Part shown: piece by piece, positions 16,934 to 25,813 of the stretch
How the letters are laid out: the number at the start of each line of letters is the position of its first letter
How positions within the stretch are numbered: the stretch's first letter is position 1
Source: Campylobacteraceae bacterium
Lineage (GTDB): Bacteria; Campylobacterota; Campylobacteria; Campylobacterales; Sulfurovaceae
DNA: 33,367 bases
Reading direction: 5' to 3'
Assembly: GCA_027055805.1 (NCBI GenBank)
Contig: JALUMR010000082.1
Coordinates: 1-33,367 of the forward strand
Program-made: the position numbers and the translations under genes
Notes under the pieces: generated by a model
Seen by the model: the letters and a program-made list of their open reading frames with translations, nothing else
The model's database searches: none
What the model was told of the DNA's origin: nothing

Positions 16934-18199
16934 TTATTTAACTACTTTATCAGCTTTGTTTACATACTCTTTTCTAATGTTAAAGGAGTAGTTAGAGAAG
17001 TACTCTATAAGTACAACACTAATACCAGAAGCAATGACAACATTATAATCGAATGTTGTCTCCAAAGACAAGATGACAGCCGTTAAAGGAAGTTTCATAA
17101 TAACACCCATAAATACTGAAGCCCCAATTGCAGCAAAGTAAAAGGGTTCAACGGGAAACATATAAAGTGTCATAAGCTCTCCAAAACTGTAACCAATTAA
17201 AGCACCAATACTCATAAGAGGTAGAAAAACTCCTCCTACAGCATTAGCATAAATAGCAACTGTCGTTCCAATGATTCGTAAAATAATGATACTAAAAATA
17301 ACCAATAAAGAGATATGCTTTTCATCATTCATAAGCATAATAACGATTTCTTTACCTGAAAAAGCTGCTTGTGGTTCAAGTAGTAGAATGGTTCCAACAA
17401 CCCCTCCTCCTAAAAGTGCAAAAATATAGTTACGATATTTATGAAAATTTTTAAGTATGCTAATGTCTATAAGGTGTAAAACATTTTTTTTTAAGAAAAG
17501 ATAAAAATAGATAAAGGCTGTAATAAATGGTATAAAAAATAGATTGGCAATAATGTACTCATTGTTCATCATTCGACCAACTTGATGCGAAAAGGTAATG
17601 GCTCCAAGGTAGTTTGCCGTAATAGCAAAAGAGATTAATGAGGCTAAAATAAGATAGCTAATGTATTGTTTGATGAATTGATACGCTATATTTTCAAATG
17701 CAAAGGCGATACCTGTAAGAGGTGAAACAAATATACCAGCAATTCCAGCACTTGCCCCAACTGATATCATAATTTTGACCAGCATCTTAGGAAGCTTAAA
17801 GAGTTTGTGTATTTGGTAAGCAATCATGGCTCCAATACTAGCACTAGGTCCTTCTGTCCCCACAGAAAATCCACTAGAAAGTGAAAGTGCTGATGCAATA
17901 ACTTTTAAAAATAATGTTTTGACTTTTAAAATCATTCTACTCTCAGAGACAGACTCAGCAATTTCATTAACCCCATACTCTTTAATATGACTATCTTTAG
18001 AGGCCAAATAGTTCACAAAGAAAATAGCCATGGTAGGAACAAAATATAAATACCATGTAGGTAGAGTAGGGATGGTTTTTATCGGGTCACCCATAAAAAT
18101 AAGATAGGTCATAAAAACAATAAGGAGTTCATAAAAGGTTATAAAAAAACCAGTGATAAGTCCAGTTAATATCGTTGCAAGTAGAAGTTTACCTAGCAT
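16934..18199 (-). CDS. ClC family chloride channel/antiporter, atypical
   Basis: A 421-residue membrane protein with about ten to twelve hydrophobic stretches and no CBS domains, the size of prokaryotic ClC proteins. The gating-glutamate motif GTEGPSASIGA is near residue 112 and GGVFLPLMSIGALIG, matching the conserved GxFxP, near 325. The first signature GSGIPE is replaced by YGVNEI near residue 77. In SPLTGIAFAFENIAYQF the position matching the internal proton glutamate of E. coli ClC (E203) appears to be Asn. It may be an anion/proton antiporter with altered coupling or a channel. It is convergent with hemC, only 6 bases apart. Confidence 0.88.
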   Translation of the reverse strand: MLGKLLLATILTGLITGFFITFYELLIVFMTYLIFMGDPIKTIPTLPTWYLYFVPTMAIFFVNYLASKDSHIKEYGVNEIAESVSESRMILKVKTLFLKVIASALSLSSGFSVGTEGPSASIGAMIAYQIHKLFKLPKMLVKIMISVGASAGIAGIFVSPLTGIAFAFENIAYQFIKQYISYLILASLISFAITANYLGAITFSHQVGRMMNNEYIIANLFFIPFITAFIYFYLFLKKNVLHLIDISILKNFHKYRNYIFALLGGGVVGTILLLEPQAAFSGKEIVIMLMNDEKHISLLVIFSIIILRIIGTTVAIYANAVGGVFLPLMSIGALIGYSFGELMTLYMFPVEPFYFAAIGASVFMGVIMKLPLTAVILSLETTFDYNVVIASGISVVLIEYFSNYSFNIRKEYVNKADKVVK

Positions 18200-18243
18200 T
18201 TTTTATTTCCCTATTTTTAAATGAATTGTATCAGAAGGATGTT

Positions 18244-18321
18244 ATGAAAAAATTGTTTAAGAATAAGAATCTTTTGATAAGGCTATTTTTTATGCTTATG
18301 GTAACGTTAAAAAAGATTTAA
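18244..18321 (+). CDS. Possible 25-residue membrane or signal-like peptide
   Basis: An ATG at 18244, preceded by AGAAGGAT at 18232-18240, opens a frame for MKKLFKNKNLLIRLFFMLMV plus five residues before TAA. It has the look of a basic, hydrophobic signal sequence with no mature part, so it could be the remnant of a lost secreted-protein gene, a leader peptide or chance. It lies between the divergent ClC and M15 genes. Confidence 0.25.
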   Translation: MKKLFKNKNLLIRLFFMLMVTLKKI

Positions 18322-18371
18322 GATGATATTTGGTTAGAGATAAAACAACTTCAACAAATATAACACTTTTC

Positions 18372-18407
18372 CCTAATATACTATGGGTTTTAAAAAAGTA
18401 TATTAGG
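18372..18407 (+). promoter_or_regulatory. Hairpin sequestering the M15 peptidase ribosome binding site
   Basis: CCTAATATACT (18372-18382) and AGTATATTAGG (18397-18407) are a perfect 11-bp inverted repeat with a 14-base loop. The 3' arm contains the AGG of the ribosome binding site (AGGA, 18405-18408) for the ATG at 18416. In mRNA the folded form would hide it; in DNA the same repeat could be an operator. Confidence 0.55.
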
Positions 18408-18415
18408 AAATAAAA

Positions 18416-19066
18416 ATGATAACAAAAAAACTTCTATTAATCTCTACACTATTGAGTACTTCTCTCTTTGCCCAGTTCAACTCAAGCATTTCTAAAATAA
18501 CTCCAGATATCAAAAAACGTATGATTAAAGGAAACTCATGGAGAAAGGGTTGTCCTGTGGCTCTGGCTGATTTACGATATATTCAAGTTGACCATTTAGA
18601 TTTTACAGACAACATTAGTACGGGTGAGATTATTGTCCATAAAGATGTAGCTAAGGAGGTTGTCGATATTTTTGAAGCGTTATACAACATGAACTACGCT
18701 ATCAATCAGATGCATCTCGTTAGTGACTTCAATGGTGATGATTGGAAATCTATAGAGGCAGATAACACTTCTGCTTTTAACTGTAGACCAACAACGGGCA
18801 ATAAGAAGAAATGGTCGAAACACTCTTATGGAAAAGCGATAGATATTAATCCCATAGCCAATCCTTATATTTCAAAAAGTGGAAAAATCTCTCATAAATC
18901 CTCTTTAAAGTATAGAAAAAGAGTTCATAAAGATTTAAGTAATTTGAAGGATAGAGCCTTACTTTTAGCAAATGACCCAGCAACAAAAGCCTTTAAAAGC
19001 CATGGCTGGAAATGGGGTGGTGATTGGCATACTATTAAAGATTATCAACACTTTGTGAAGAAATAA
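18416..19066 (+). CDS. Secreted M15 family D-Ala-D-Ala carboxypeptidase-like metallopeptidase
   Basis: A 216-residue protein with an N-terminal signal peptide (ITKKLLLISTLLSTSLFAQ). The M15/VanY-like zinc site is seen as SKHSYGKAIDINP near residues 135-147 (ligand His and Asp) and GGDWHTIKDYQHF near 200-212 (third ligand His). It probably trims peptidoglycan stem peptides in the periplasm. The family includes D,D- and L,D-carboxypeptidases, and the exact bond cleaved cannot be read from sequence. Both neighbours are on the minus strand, so this is a single-gene unit. Its ribosome binding site lies in a hairpin (18372-18407). A 14-base palindrome at 19062-19075 covers its stop and that of nadE. 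Confidence 0.88.
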   Translation: MITKKLLLISTLLSTSLFAQFNSSISKITPDIKKRMIKGNSWRKGCPVALADLRYIQVDHLDFTDNISTGEIIVHKDVAKEVVDIFEALYNMNYAINQMHLVSDFNGDDWKSIEADNTSAFNCRPTTGNKKKWSKHSYGKAIDINPIANPYISKSGKISHKSSLKYRKRVHKDLSNLKDRALLLANDPATKAFKSHGWKWGGDWHTIKDYQHFVKK

Positions 19067-19070
19067 TATA

Positions 19071-20972
19071 TTATTCTAACTCCTCTAACCAAATCTTCAC
19101 ATCAGCATCACTTGGCATTCTCCAGTCGGCTCTTGGGCTAAGGGAGATGCTTCCTACTTTTGGACCATCTGGCATACAGGAGCGTTTGAACTGTTGGGTA
19201 AAAAAACGCCATAAGAATTTTTTGAGCCATTTTTTAATGGTCTTTTCATCGTATTTTTTAGAATCTTTAAAGGCATGATTGGCTAAAAAGAGAATTTTTT
19301 TAGGCGTTGCTCCATATTTTATAAAGTGATACAAAAAGAAGTCATGCAGTTCATAAGGTCCAACGATGGATTCTGTCTCTTGGACTATTTCGTCATCATC
19401 ATGTGGTAGGAGTTCAGGGCTTATTGGAGTATCTAAAATATCGTCAATAATATGGGCAATGCTTTCGTTGCTTTTAAAATACTCAATTACATACTTTATG
19501 AGAGTTTTTGGAATACCTGAATTTAAGGCATACATACTCATATGGTCACCATTATAAGTACTCCAACCCAAAGCTATTTCGCTTAAGTCTCCTGTTCCTA
19601 TAACTAAGCCACCTTCACGGTTAGCAGTGTTCATGAGAATACTCGTTCTTGCTCGTGCCTGTACATTTTCATAGGTTACAGAGTGGTCATCTACATCGTG
19701 TCCGATGGCTTCAAACTCTGTTAGGGCAAGTTTTGTAATGTCAATGGTTCTTAGTGTTACTCCTAAAGTTTTACAAAGTTCTACAGCGTTGTTTTTGGTT
19801 CTACTTGTCGTTCCAAAACCGGGCATAGTAATGGCAATGATATCTTTTGCATTCCAGTTCATAATTTCAAATGCTTTATGGGTAGAGAGTAGGGCAAGGG
19901 TAGAGTCTAATCCTCCTGATATACCTATGATAGCTTTTTTAATTTTGGCATGGCTCATACGTTTTATAAGTGCATGGGCTTGTATGTTGACTATCTCTTC
20001 ACATCTATGCGTTTTTTCTTGGTAAATAGAAGGAACAAATGGCATAGGGTTTATAAAGCGTTTAAGCTCTTTTATGGTTGGTGTAGAGGCAATAGTAATG
20101 CTTCTAAACTCTGTCATCTTTTCATCAGAATAACTGGACTCGCAGAGTCGTTGAAAGTTTAGACGCTGTAGGTCTAGGTCGGCAGTTATAAGTGAATTAT
20201 CCATAAAAAAACGCTTATTTTGGGCTAGGGTAGAACCATATTCACTGATGATACTGTGTCCTCCAAAAACGGTGTCTGTTGTAGACTCACCTACACCTGA
20301 TGAACTGTAGACATAAGCTCCCATACATCTAGCACTTTGAGTACGTACCAACTCTTCACGATACTCTGCTTTTCCTATGAGTTCATTACTAGCACTTAAG
20401 TTAAAGATGATGTTTGCACCATTGATAGACATTTGATTAGATGGAGGGGTAACAGCCCAAAGGTCTTCACAGATTTCTACTCCAAAAGTCATTTCATTAT
20501 TATCAGAAAAGAGTAGGTCAATGCCAAAGGGAACCTCTTGACCACATAAAATTATGTTTTGATTTTTAATATTTCGTCCAGAGATAAAGTGTCGTTTCTC
20601 ATAGAACTCTTTTTTATTGGGGAGAAAACTTTTAGGTACAACGCCTAAGATATTACCATTTTGAATAACTACAGCTGTATTGTATAGTCGTCCATTATGA
20701 AGAAGTGCAATACCTAAAATGACAATAGTAGAGATATTTTGAGTTCTGTGTAATATGGATTCAAGGGTACTGTTTTGTTCTTCTAAAAGAGTTTGACTGA
20801 AAAAAAGGTCAGAGGCTGTATAGCCAGTTAGAGTTAACTCTGGAAAGAGAAGAATAGATACATCTTCATTTAGAGCTTCTTGAAGTAATTTTAATAGTTC
20901 TTTTGCATTTTCTTGTGGGTTTGTTATGGTAGTTTTATTAACTGCTGAAGCCACCCTATAAAATCCGTACAT
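19071..20972 (-). CDS. nadE: Glutamine-dependent NAD+ synthetase
   Basis: A 633-residue two-domain enzyme that makes NAD from deamido-NAD, ATP and glutamine. The N-terminal nitrilase-like domain releases ammonia with its Glu-Lys-Cys triad: Glu in LLFPELTLTGY (~44), Lys in FLPNKKEFYEKR (~115) and Cys in FGVEICEDLW (~168). The C-terminal synthetase domain has the ATP pyrophosphatase loop SGGLDST near residue 350 and ATP/NAD-binding segments such as GTGDLSEIALGW. The ammonia-only type (about 260 residues) lacks the first domain. Convergent with the M15 gene, with 4 bases between them. Confidence 0.96.
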   Translation of the reverse strand: MYGFYRVASAVNKTTITNPQENAKELLKLLQEALNEDVSILLFPELTLTGYTASDLFFSQTLLEEQNSTLESILHRTQNISTIVILGIALLHNGRLYNTAVVIQNGNILGVVPKSFLPNKKEFYEKRHFISGRNIKNQNIILCGQEVPFGIDLLFSDNNEMTFGVEICEDLWAVTPPSNQMSINGANIIFNLSASNELIGKAEYREELVRTQSARCMGAYVYSSSGVGESTTDTVFGGHSIISEYGSTLAQNKRFFMDNSLITADLDLQRLNFQRLCESSYSDEKMTEFRSITIASTPTIKELKRFINPMPFVPSIYQEKTHRCEEIVNIQAHALIKRMSHAKIKKAIIGISGGLDSTLALLSTHKAFEIMNWNAKDIIAITMPGFGTTSRTKNNAVELCKTLGVTLRTIDITKLALTEFEAIGHDVDDHSVTYENVQARARTSILMNTANREGGLVIGTGDLSEIALGWSTYNGDHMSMYALNSGIPKTLIKYVIEYFKSNESIAHIIDDILDTPISPELLPHDDDEIVQETESIVGPYELHDFFLYHFIKYGATPKKILFLANHAFKDSKKYDEKTIKKWLKKFLWRFFTQQFKRSCMPDGPKVGSISLSPRADWRMPSDADVKIWLEELE

Positions 20973-20990
20973 GGGTTTCCTTGTAAAATA

Positions 20991-21007
20991 AGACTTTGTT
21001 AAAGTCT
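20991..21007 (-). terminator. Hairpin terminator after the small secreted protein gene
   Basis: AGACTTT and AAAGTCT form a perfect 7-bp stem with a 3-base loop. On the minus strand it is followed by TATTTTAC, and it lies 22 bases after the stop at 21030 and 18 bases before nadE. Confidence 0.45.
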
Positions 21008-21029
21008 AATTTTAGCTAAAAAAATGAGA

Positions 21030-21431
21030 TTATTGAAGTTTAAAAATTTTGTTGAGATATTTTATGCTATTACTTGAAGTAACTTTAATTCTATCCCATA
21101 GGAGTTTGGTATAGATTTTATTATTACTTATGGTATATTGACCACTTTTAGGAAAAGATTGTCCCCATGACTGCTTTTTCTTTAATATTTCAAGTAAGTT
21201 TTTTGATTTAAATTCATTTGCAGTTAACGTACTGGTTCTATTCGTGTGTAAATAATAATATTCGCCATTTTTAGTTAAAAGTAGAAAATGATAGGAGTCA
21301 CCTTTTCTGTCACTTCTATAAACTTTATTGTAGCTTGGCTCTACTGTTAATGTGTTTTGGGCATGAAGTGTTGAGCTTGAGAAAAATAGAACAAAACTCA
21401 AAATTTTCACTATTATTAATGTTTTTTTCAT
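21030..21431 (-). CDS. Small secreted protein of unknown function
   Basis: The 133-residue product begins with a clear signal peptide (KKTLIIVKILSFVLFFSSSTLHAQ). The mature ~109 residues are rich in Lys, Ser, Thr and Tyr, with no cysteine and no second membrane segment. The middle reads FLLLTKNGEYYYLHTNR, suggesting beta strands, and there are two tryptophans (KQSWGQ and LLWDRI). I do not recognise a family. It probably acts in the periplasm. It lies between the PAS-GGDEF-EAL gene and nadE on the same strand, 146 bases after the former, with a hairpin after its stop, so it may be its own unit. Confidence 0.75.
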   Translation of the reverse strand: MKKTLIIVKILSFVLFFSSSTLHAQNTLTVEPSYNKVYRSDRKGDSYHFLLLTKNGEYYYLHTNRTSTLTANEFKSKNLLEILKKKQSWGQSFPKSGQYTISNNKIYTKLLWDRIKVTSSNSIKYLNKIFKLQ

Positions 21432-21577
21432 ACTTCAAGTATAACTAAAAACTTTAAACATAAGTCAAAATAAAGGTATATTATTAAAAAAATATAAAAT
21501 TTTATATCTAAAAATAACTATCGTAGTTTTTTTATGTTTATGCTCATTATCGCCATAATTATTAATAACATAAATAA

Positions 21578-24364
21578 TTATTTTATTATGGGAGAGGGCA
21601 TTCCTAAGTGAAAACCTTGTGAATAATCAGCCCCTAAATCCTTAACAATTGTGTATATTTCTTCACAATGTATGAACTCTGCAATGGTTTTTTTGTTGAG
21701 TTTTTTAGAAAAAGAGATAATGGCTTCAGTAATAATACGTGCATTTTTATCTGTATCAATATTTTTGATTAACGTGCCATCTATTTTAATGAAATCTGCA
21801 TCAATACTTATAATATGTTCAAAATTGGCATAACCTGAACCAAAGTCATCAATAGCAATCTTTACACCATGTTTTTTGACATTTCTTATGAAATCATTAA
21901 TAATTTTATAGTCTCTAACCTCTTCTGATTCTGTAATTTCAAATATTACACGATGAGAATTTTTATAATTTTTTAGTTTTTTATATATATATTCTGTAAT
22001 CTCTTGAGAAAGTATATCATCTATGGTTAGGTTAACAGAAAAGTCATATTGAGGAAAATCTTCAAAATCTTTAAATGCTTTATCTATAACTATTTTCGTT
22101 ACTTGAGGATAGAGTTTAGATTTTTGTGCTATCTCTAAAAAAGTCCATGTGGGTACAGTATTGCCCTCTTTATCTAACATCCGTACTAAGGTTTCATATT
22201 TAACGATGTCTCCTGTGGCATTGTCAATAATTGGCTGATAGTAAGTGACAACTCGGTCTTCATGTAGAGCCTCTTTTATTTTGTTAATCCACTCTATATT
22301 TTGTGCATAGTTTTCACTTTTTCTCATATTATGCTCAAAGAGTACAAATTTTTTCTTTTGCTTTTGAGCTTTTTTACGTGCTATGTTAGCATAGAGAATA
22401 AGGTTCTGATAATTGTCATGTGCATAGTAGTTTGCTGCACCACTGGTTAATGAAATACTTACACGGTTTTGGTTTTCGATTTGCAAAGTAGAGATTTGAT
22501 GTTCTAAATTAGATATAAGTTCATCAAAAAAGAGTTGTAGATTAATATCTTTAAAGTAATCGTTAATAAATAGTAAAATATATTGGTCTGATTGAAGTTT
22601 ATAGAGTTCAAAGTGTTTTGTCTCTTGAAGTTTACGTAGAAGATTTGCAAGATTGATTAAAACACCATCACCTATAGTAGAGCCATAAAATTCGTTAAAT
22701 CCAGAAAAATCATCAATATTTATATAAAAAAGAGTAGGCTTAATGGCTGTTTTCAAATCGTTAACCAATTGGTTTCGGTTAGGTAATCCCGTCAAAAGAT
22801 CGGTTCTTTGCTTTTGAATCTCCTCTTTACTCTTTTCAAGTTCAGTTATATCATGCCTAACAGCAATGTATTCAATAATTTTTCCATACCTATTTAAAAT
22901 AGGAAGAACAGTGGCATTAACGATATAGGTTGTTCCATCTTTGGCCTTGTTAGGAACAACACCTTTCCATACTTTTTTTGATTGAATGGTGTCCCACATA
23001 TCTTTAAATGCTGATTTTGGTACATCAGGGTGTCTTATGATGTTGTGTGAGCGTCCTAAAAGTTCTTCTTTTGTATAGCCTGAAATCTCACAAAAGAGTT
23101 GATTGACATAGGTAATCGTACCTTTAAGGTTTGTTTTTGAAACAATACTACTGTTATCTATGGCTGTTTTGTATCCATCTAAAAAAGAGATGTTTTCATT
23201 TAATTTCTCACTCATGGTATTAAATGCTAAAAGAGCATTGCCTATTTCATCTTGCTTGTCTACTTTTAGTTTAATTTTAGTCTGCCCACTTGCAATCATC
23301 TCAGATGCAGTTTGTAGCTTTTTAATGTTTCCTGTAATTGATTGATAAAAAGCAATAAAAATATAAAGAGCAATAAATAAAATAGCTAGGAAAAGAAGGA
23401 ACAGTTCCCATAACTCTTTTTGTAGGTCTGCTTTTAATCCTAAGGTAATCTCCCTATAGGTATAGACAAGATTATCATAAAGGTCTTCTTGTGCTGCCAA
23501 GTTTGATGATAGGTTATTAATGAAAAGTGGATTGTTATAGATATTATAATTTTTATTGTTTATCAATGAAAGTAGTGTCTCTAGTTTATAGGTAACAGCT
23601 GTTGTTTGCTTTTCCAATAGAGGGTAGTTATTAATTTTACTTAGAACCAAATTTTCTTTTAAATTTAACTTTAAACTGTTTAGATTAATGGTGAGTTTAT
23701 AGAGTAGTTTTACTCTTCGATTTTTTTCATTTTCATGAACATCACCATAGGATAAATCTTTTAACTCATGTGTAAACTCATATAGATACAGTAGTTTAGA
23801 CTGAAGCATATCGGCTAAATAGTTGATTGTTAAATTTGTACTTCTTGAAAAGGTGGTTTTACTAGATATATTTAGAATCGTTTTTATTAGCTTTTCGATT
23901 ATATCTATATGGGTTTTAAAAATTCTTTTTTCAGAGAGTGTAGTGTCAAATTTATCTAAACTAATCATTTCAAGAAGAGAGATGGCTTTGGAAAAGTCTG
24001 GGTCAGATGTTAAGAGGTTTAAATGGGCAACATCAAGTTCCATTAAACTTTTTTTTTGATTGTAAAATTTATCTTCACTCTCCTTTATATCCTCTTTTAA
24101 CTCCTTGTTCCCATCTAAATACATTTTAGAGAGACTACGATGATTTTGTACATTTTTAATCATTTTATAGATTATGTCAATATATTCTAAACCTGCAAGA
24201 CGTTGATTGTAAATATTTCCTTTATCATAATAGTTCATAAACATGGTACGTGAGGGGAAGAGAAGTAGTATAGATAGTAATAATATAGAGAAAATAATTT
24301 TAGATTTAAATGATAATTTATTCATAACATAAAGGGCAGGAGATAATAATTGTTTAAATGTCAT
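21578..24364 (-). CDS. Membrane sensor with HAMP, PAS, degenerate GGDEF and EAL domains
   Basis: The 928-residue protein has membrane helices near residues 15-32 and 316-336, enclosing a ~280-residue helical periplasmic sensor. HAMP (~338-390), an Aer-like PAS domain with NIIRHPDVPKSAFKDMW (~395-515), GGDEF (~520-680) and EAL (~690-925) follow. The GGDEF signature is replaced by LQSDQY, so cyclase activity is unlikely. The EAL domain keeps its metal and catalytic residues: Glu in YETLVR, Asn in VNLT, Glu in EITES, the Asp pair in IDDFGSG, Lys in IKIDG and Glu in IAEF. It is probably a c-di-GMP phosphodiesterase responding to redox or a periplasmic signal. The PAS resembles flavin-binding energy-taxis sensors, but cofactor binding is not shown. 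Confidence 0.93.
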   Translation of the reverse strand: MTFKQLLSPALYVMNKLSFKSKIIFSILLLSILLLFPSRTMFMNYYDKGNIYNQRLAGLEYIDIIYKMIKNVQNHRSLSKMYLDGNKELKEDIKESEDKFYNQKKSLMELDVAHLNLLTSDPDFSKAISLLEMISLDKFDTTLSEKRIFKTHIDIIEKLIKTILNISSKTTFSRSTNLTINYLADMLQSKLLYLYEFTHELKDLSYGDVHENEKNRRVKLLYKLTINLNSLKLNLKENLVLSKINNYPLLEKQTTAVTYKLETLLSLINNKNYNIYNNPLFINNLSSNLAAQEDLYDNLVYTYREITLGLKADLQKELWELFLLFLAILFIALYIFIAFYQSITGNIKKLQTASEMIASGQTKIKLKVDKQDEIGNALLAFNTMSEKLNENISFLDGYKTAIDNSSIVSKTNLKGTITYVNQLFCEISGYTKEELLGRSHNIIRHPDVPKSAFKDMWDTIQSKKVWKGVVPNKAKDGTTYIVNATVLPILNRYGKIIEYIAVRHDITELEKSKEEIQKQRTDLLTGLPNRNQLVNDLKTAIKPTLFYINIDDFSGFNEFYGSTIGDGVLINLANLLRKLQETKHFELYKLQSDQYILLFINDYFKDINLQLFFDELISNLEHQISTLQIENQNRVSISLTSGAANYYAHDNYQNLILYANIARKKAQKQKKKFVLFEHNMRKSENYAQNIEWINKIKEALHEDRVVTYYQPIIDNATGDIVKYETLVRMLDKEGNTVPTWTFLEIAQKSKLYPQVTKIVIDKAFKDFEDFPQYDFSVNLTIDDILSQEITEYIYKKLKNYKNSHRVIFEITESEEVRDYKIINDFIRNVKKHGVKIAIDDFGSGYANFEHIISIDADFIKIDGTLIKNIDTDKNARIITEAIISFSKKLNKKTIAEFIHCEEIYTIVKDLGADYSQGFHLGMPSPIIK

Positions 24365-24462
24365 AGCAGTAAACCCATCTTATTTTTTAAATATTATATC
24401 ATAAAAGTTAATACAAATTAATATTTTGTATGAATAAAAGTGGATTTTAGCTTAAAATGTTA

Positions 24463-24497
24463 TTAATACTCTCACATTTCTTATGTAAGAGTATTAA
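24463..24497 (-). terminator. Hairpin after the cyclophilin gene
   Basis: TTAATACTCT (24463-24472) pairs with AGAGTATTAA (24488-24497), and an inner ACAT/ATGT extends the stem beyond a mismatch. It starts 3 bases after the cyclophilin stop on the minus strand. The following T content is modest (ATAACATTTT). Confidence 0.5.
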
Positions 24498-24500
24498 AAG

Positions 24501-25013
24501 TTATGACTTATTGGCAACAACTTCTATAGATAGAATGTCATCTTCTTGTGCAATACTATCAAGTACTGCAAAACTTTCAGCATCATCAAGCTCGATAGCT
24601 CCAAATACTGTATGAACACCATCTAAGTGAGGAGTTGGTACAAAAGTAATGAAAAATTGACTTCCACCTGTGTTTGGTCCTGCGTGTGCCATAGAGAGTG
24701 TTCCTCTTCTGTGTGGTTGGTGACTTGTGTCTGTTTCACAATCTATTGACCAGTCTGGTCCACCAGTTCCAGGCATACCTCTTGCACCCTCACGTGTATT
24801 TGGGCATCCACCTTGAGCCATAAATCCGTCGATTACTCTGTGAAATTTTAGACCGTTATAAAAACCTGTTTCAGCTAGGTGTGCAAAGTTTGCTACGGTG
24901 TTTGGTGCATCTGCTGCAAAAAGTTTAACCCAAATAGTCCCTTTTGAAGTGTTAAATTTTGCGTAGTTGTAAGTCTCCATAACATCTTGTGCTATATCAT
25001 ATCTTTTTGACAT
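24501..25013 (-). CDS. Peptidyl-prolyl cis-trans isomerase, cyclophilin type
   Basis: The 170-residue protein carries the cyclophilin core: [13 protein letters not shown] near residues 55-67 (catalytic Arg and substrate-binding Phe, Met, Gln), [16 protein letters not shown] near 108-123, and [10 protein letters not shown] near 129-138. It speeds cis-trans isomerisation of prolyl bonds during folding. No signal peptide is present, so it is probably cytoplasmic. The ~15 residues before the domain ([16 protein letters not shown]) are longer than in E. coli PpiB. It diverges from pyrF with 63 bases between starts, and a hairpin follows its stop. Confidence 0.94.
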   Translation of the reverse strand: MSKRYDIAQDVMETYNYAKFNTSKGTIWVKLFAADAPNTVANFAHLAETGFYNGLKFHRVIDGFMAQGGCPNTREGARGMPGTGGPDWSIDCETDTSHQPHRRGTLSMAHAGPNTGGSQFFITFVPTPHLDGVHTVFGAIELDDAESFAVLDSIAQEDDILSIEVVANKS

Positions 25014-25076
25014 GTTAATCCTTGATTTTAATAATTTTGGTAGAATTATATCAAAAATTATTAAGGGGCATATTAC

Positions 25077-25760
25077 ATGGAATTATGTGTAGCATTAGAC
25101 TTACCATCAGCAGAGGAAAACTTAGCATTAGCCGAGTCATTAAAAAGTCATAATATTTGGATGAAAGTAGGGTTCCGAGCTTATATTAGAGATGGTAAAC
25201 CATTCATCGAGGCACTTAAAAAAATAAATCCTGAGTTTAAAATATTTTTAGACTTAAAGCTTTATGACATCCCAAATACTATGGCAGATGCAGCAGAAGA
25301 GATAGCCAAACTTGGTGTCAATATGTTTAATATCCACGCTTCATCAGGAGTCATAGCTATGAAAACTGTTATGGAGCGTCTCTCAACTTATGAAAATAGA
25401 CCTTTGGTTTTAGCTGTAACAGCTTTAACCTCTTTTGATGAAGAGAACTTTTCTTCCATATATGAAAAAGGCATTAATGAAAAAGCAGAGCAGTTTGCTA
25501 AAATGAGTTATGAAAATGGTCTCGACGGAGTGGTCTGTTCTACCTTTGAAAGCAGAGCTATAAAAGATGCTACTTCAGATAAGTTTTTAACTCTTTGCCC
25601 AGGCATCAGACCTTTTGGTGAAGATGTAGGAGACCAACAACGTGTGGCTACTTTAGAAGTAGCTGCACAAGAGGGGGTAGACTTTCCTGTAATAGGAAGA
25701 CCTATCTACAGAGATGAACACCCAGCTCAAAAAGTAGAGAAGATTTTAGAGCTTATTTAG
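25077..25760 (+). CDS. pyrF: Orotidine 5'-phosphate decarboxylase
   Basis: PyrF converts OMP to UMP, the last step of pyrimidine synthesis. The 227 residues include ALDLPS at the start (first Asp), the substrate Lys in WMKVG (~32), the catalytic [10 protein letters not shown] near residues 59-68 (Asp-x-Lys-x-x-Asp), CPGIRPFG near 178 and [12 protein letters not shown] near 205 with the phosphate-binding Arg. All catalytic residues are present and the length is normal. AAGGGG at 25061-25066 is the ribosome binding site. It is the only gene on this strand between the divergent cyclophilin and the convergent AsmA-like gene. Confidence 0.97.
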   Translation: MELCVALDLPSAEENLALAESLKSHNIWMKVGFRAYIRDGKPFIEALKKINPEFKIFLDLKLYDIPNTMADAAEEIAKLGVNMFNIHASSGVIAMKTVMERLSTYENRPLVLAVTALTSFDEENFSSIYEKGINEKAEQFAKMSYENGLDGVVCSTFESRAIKDATSDKFLTLCPGIRPFGEDVGDQQRVATLEVAAQEGVDFPVIGRPIYRDEHPAQKVEKILELI

Positions 25761-25767
25761 CATATTT

Positions 25768-25785
25768 CATGGACTAAAGTCCATG
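25768..25785. repeat. REP-like palindrome or terminator between pyrF and the AsmA-like gene
   Basis: CATGGACT-AA-AGTCCATG is an 8-bp perfect palindromic stem with a 2-base loop, flanked by CCCCT on the right (AGGGG when read on the minus strand). It lies between convergent genes, where REP elements often sit, and could also terminate both transcripts. No second copy was noticed in the window. Confidence 0.5.
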
Positions 25786-25813
25786 CCCCTAAAACATTCA
25801 ATATGTAAATTAG

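Noticed and set aside
19062-19075. 14-base palindrome AATAATATATTATT over the M15 and nadE stops
   Set aside because: It is purely A/T and follows from two TAA stops facing each other; too weak for a terminator call.
21555-21581. 9-bp AT-only inverted repeat at the stop of the PAS-GGDEF-EAL gene
   Set aside because: All bases of the arms are A or T, expected often by chance in such AT-rich DNA, and no T run follows; not reported as a terminator.
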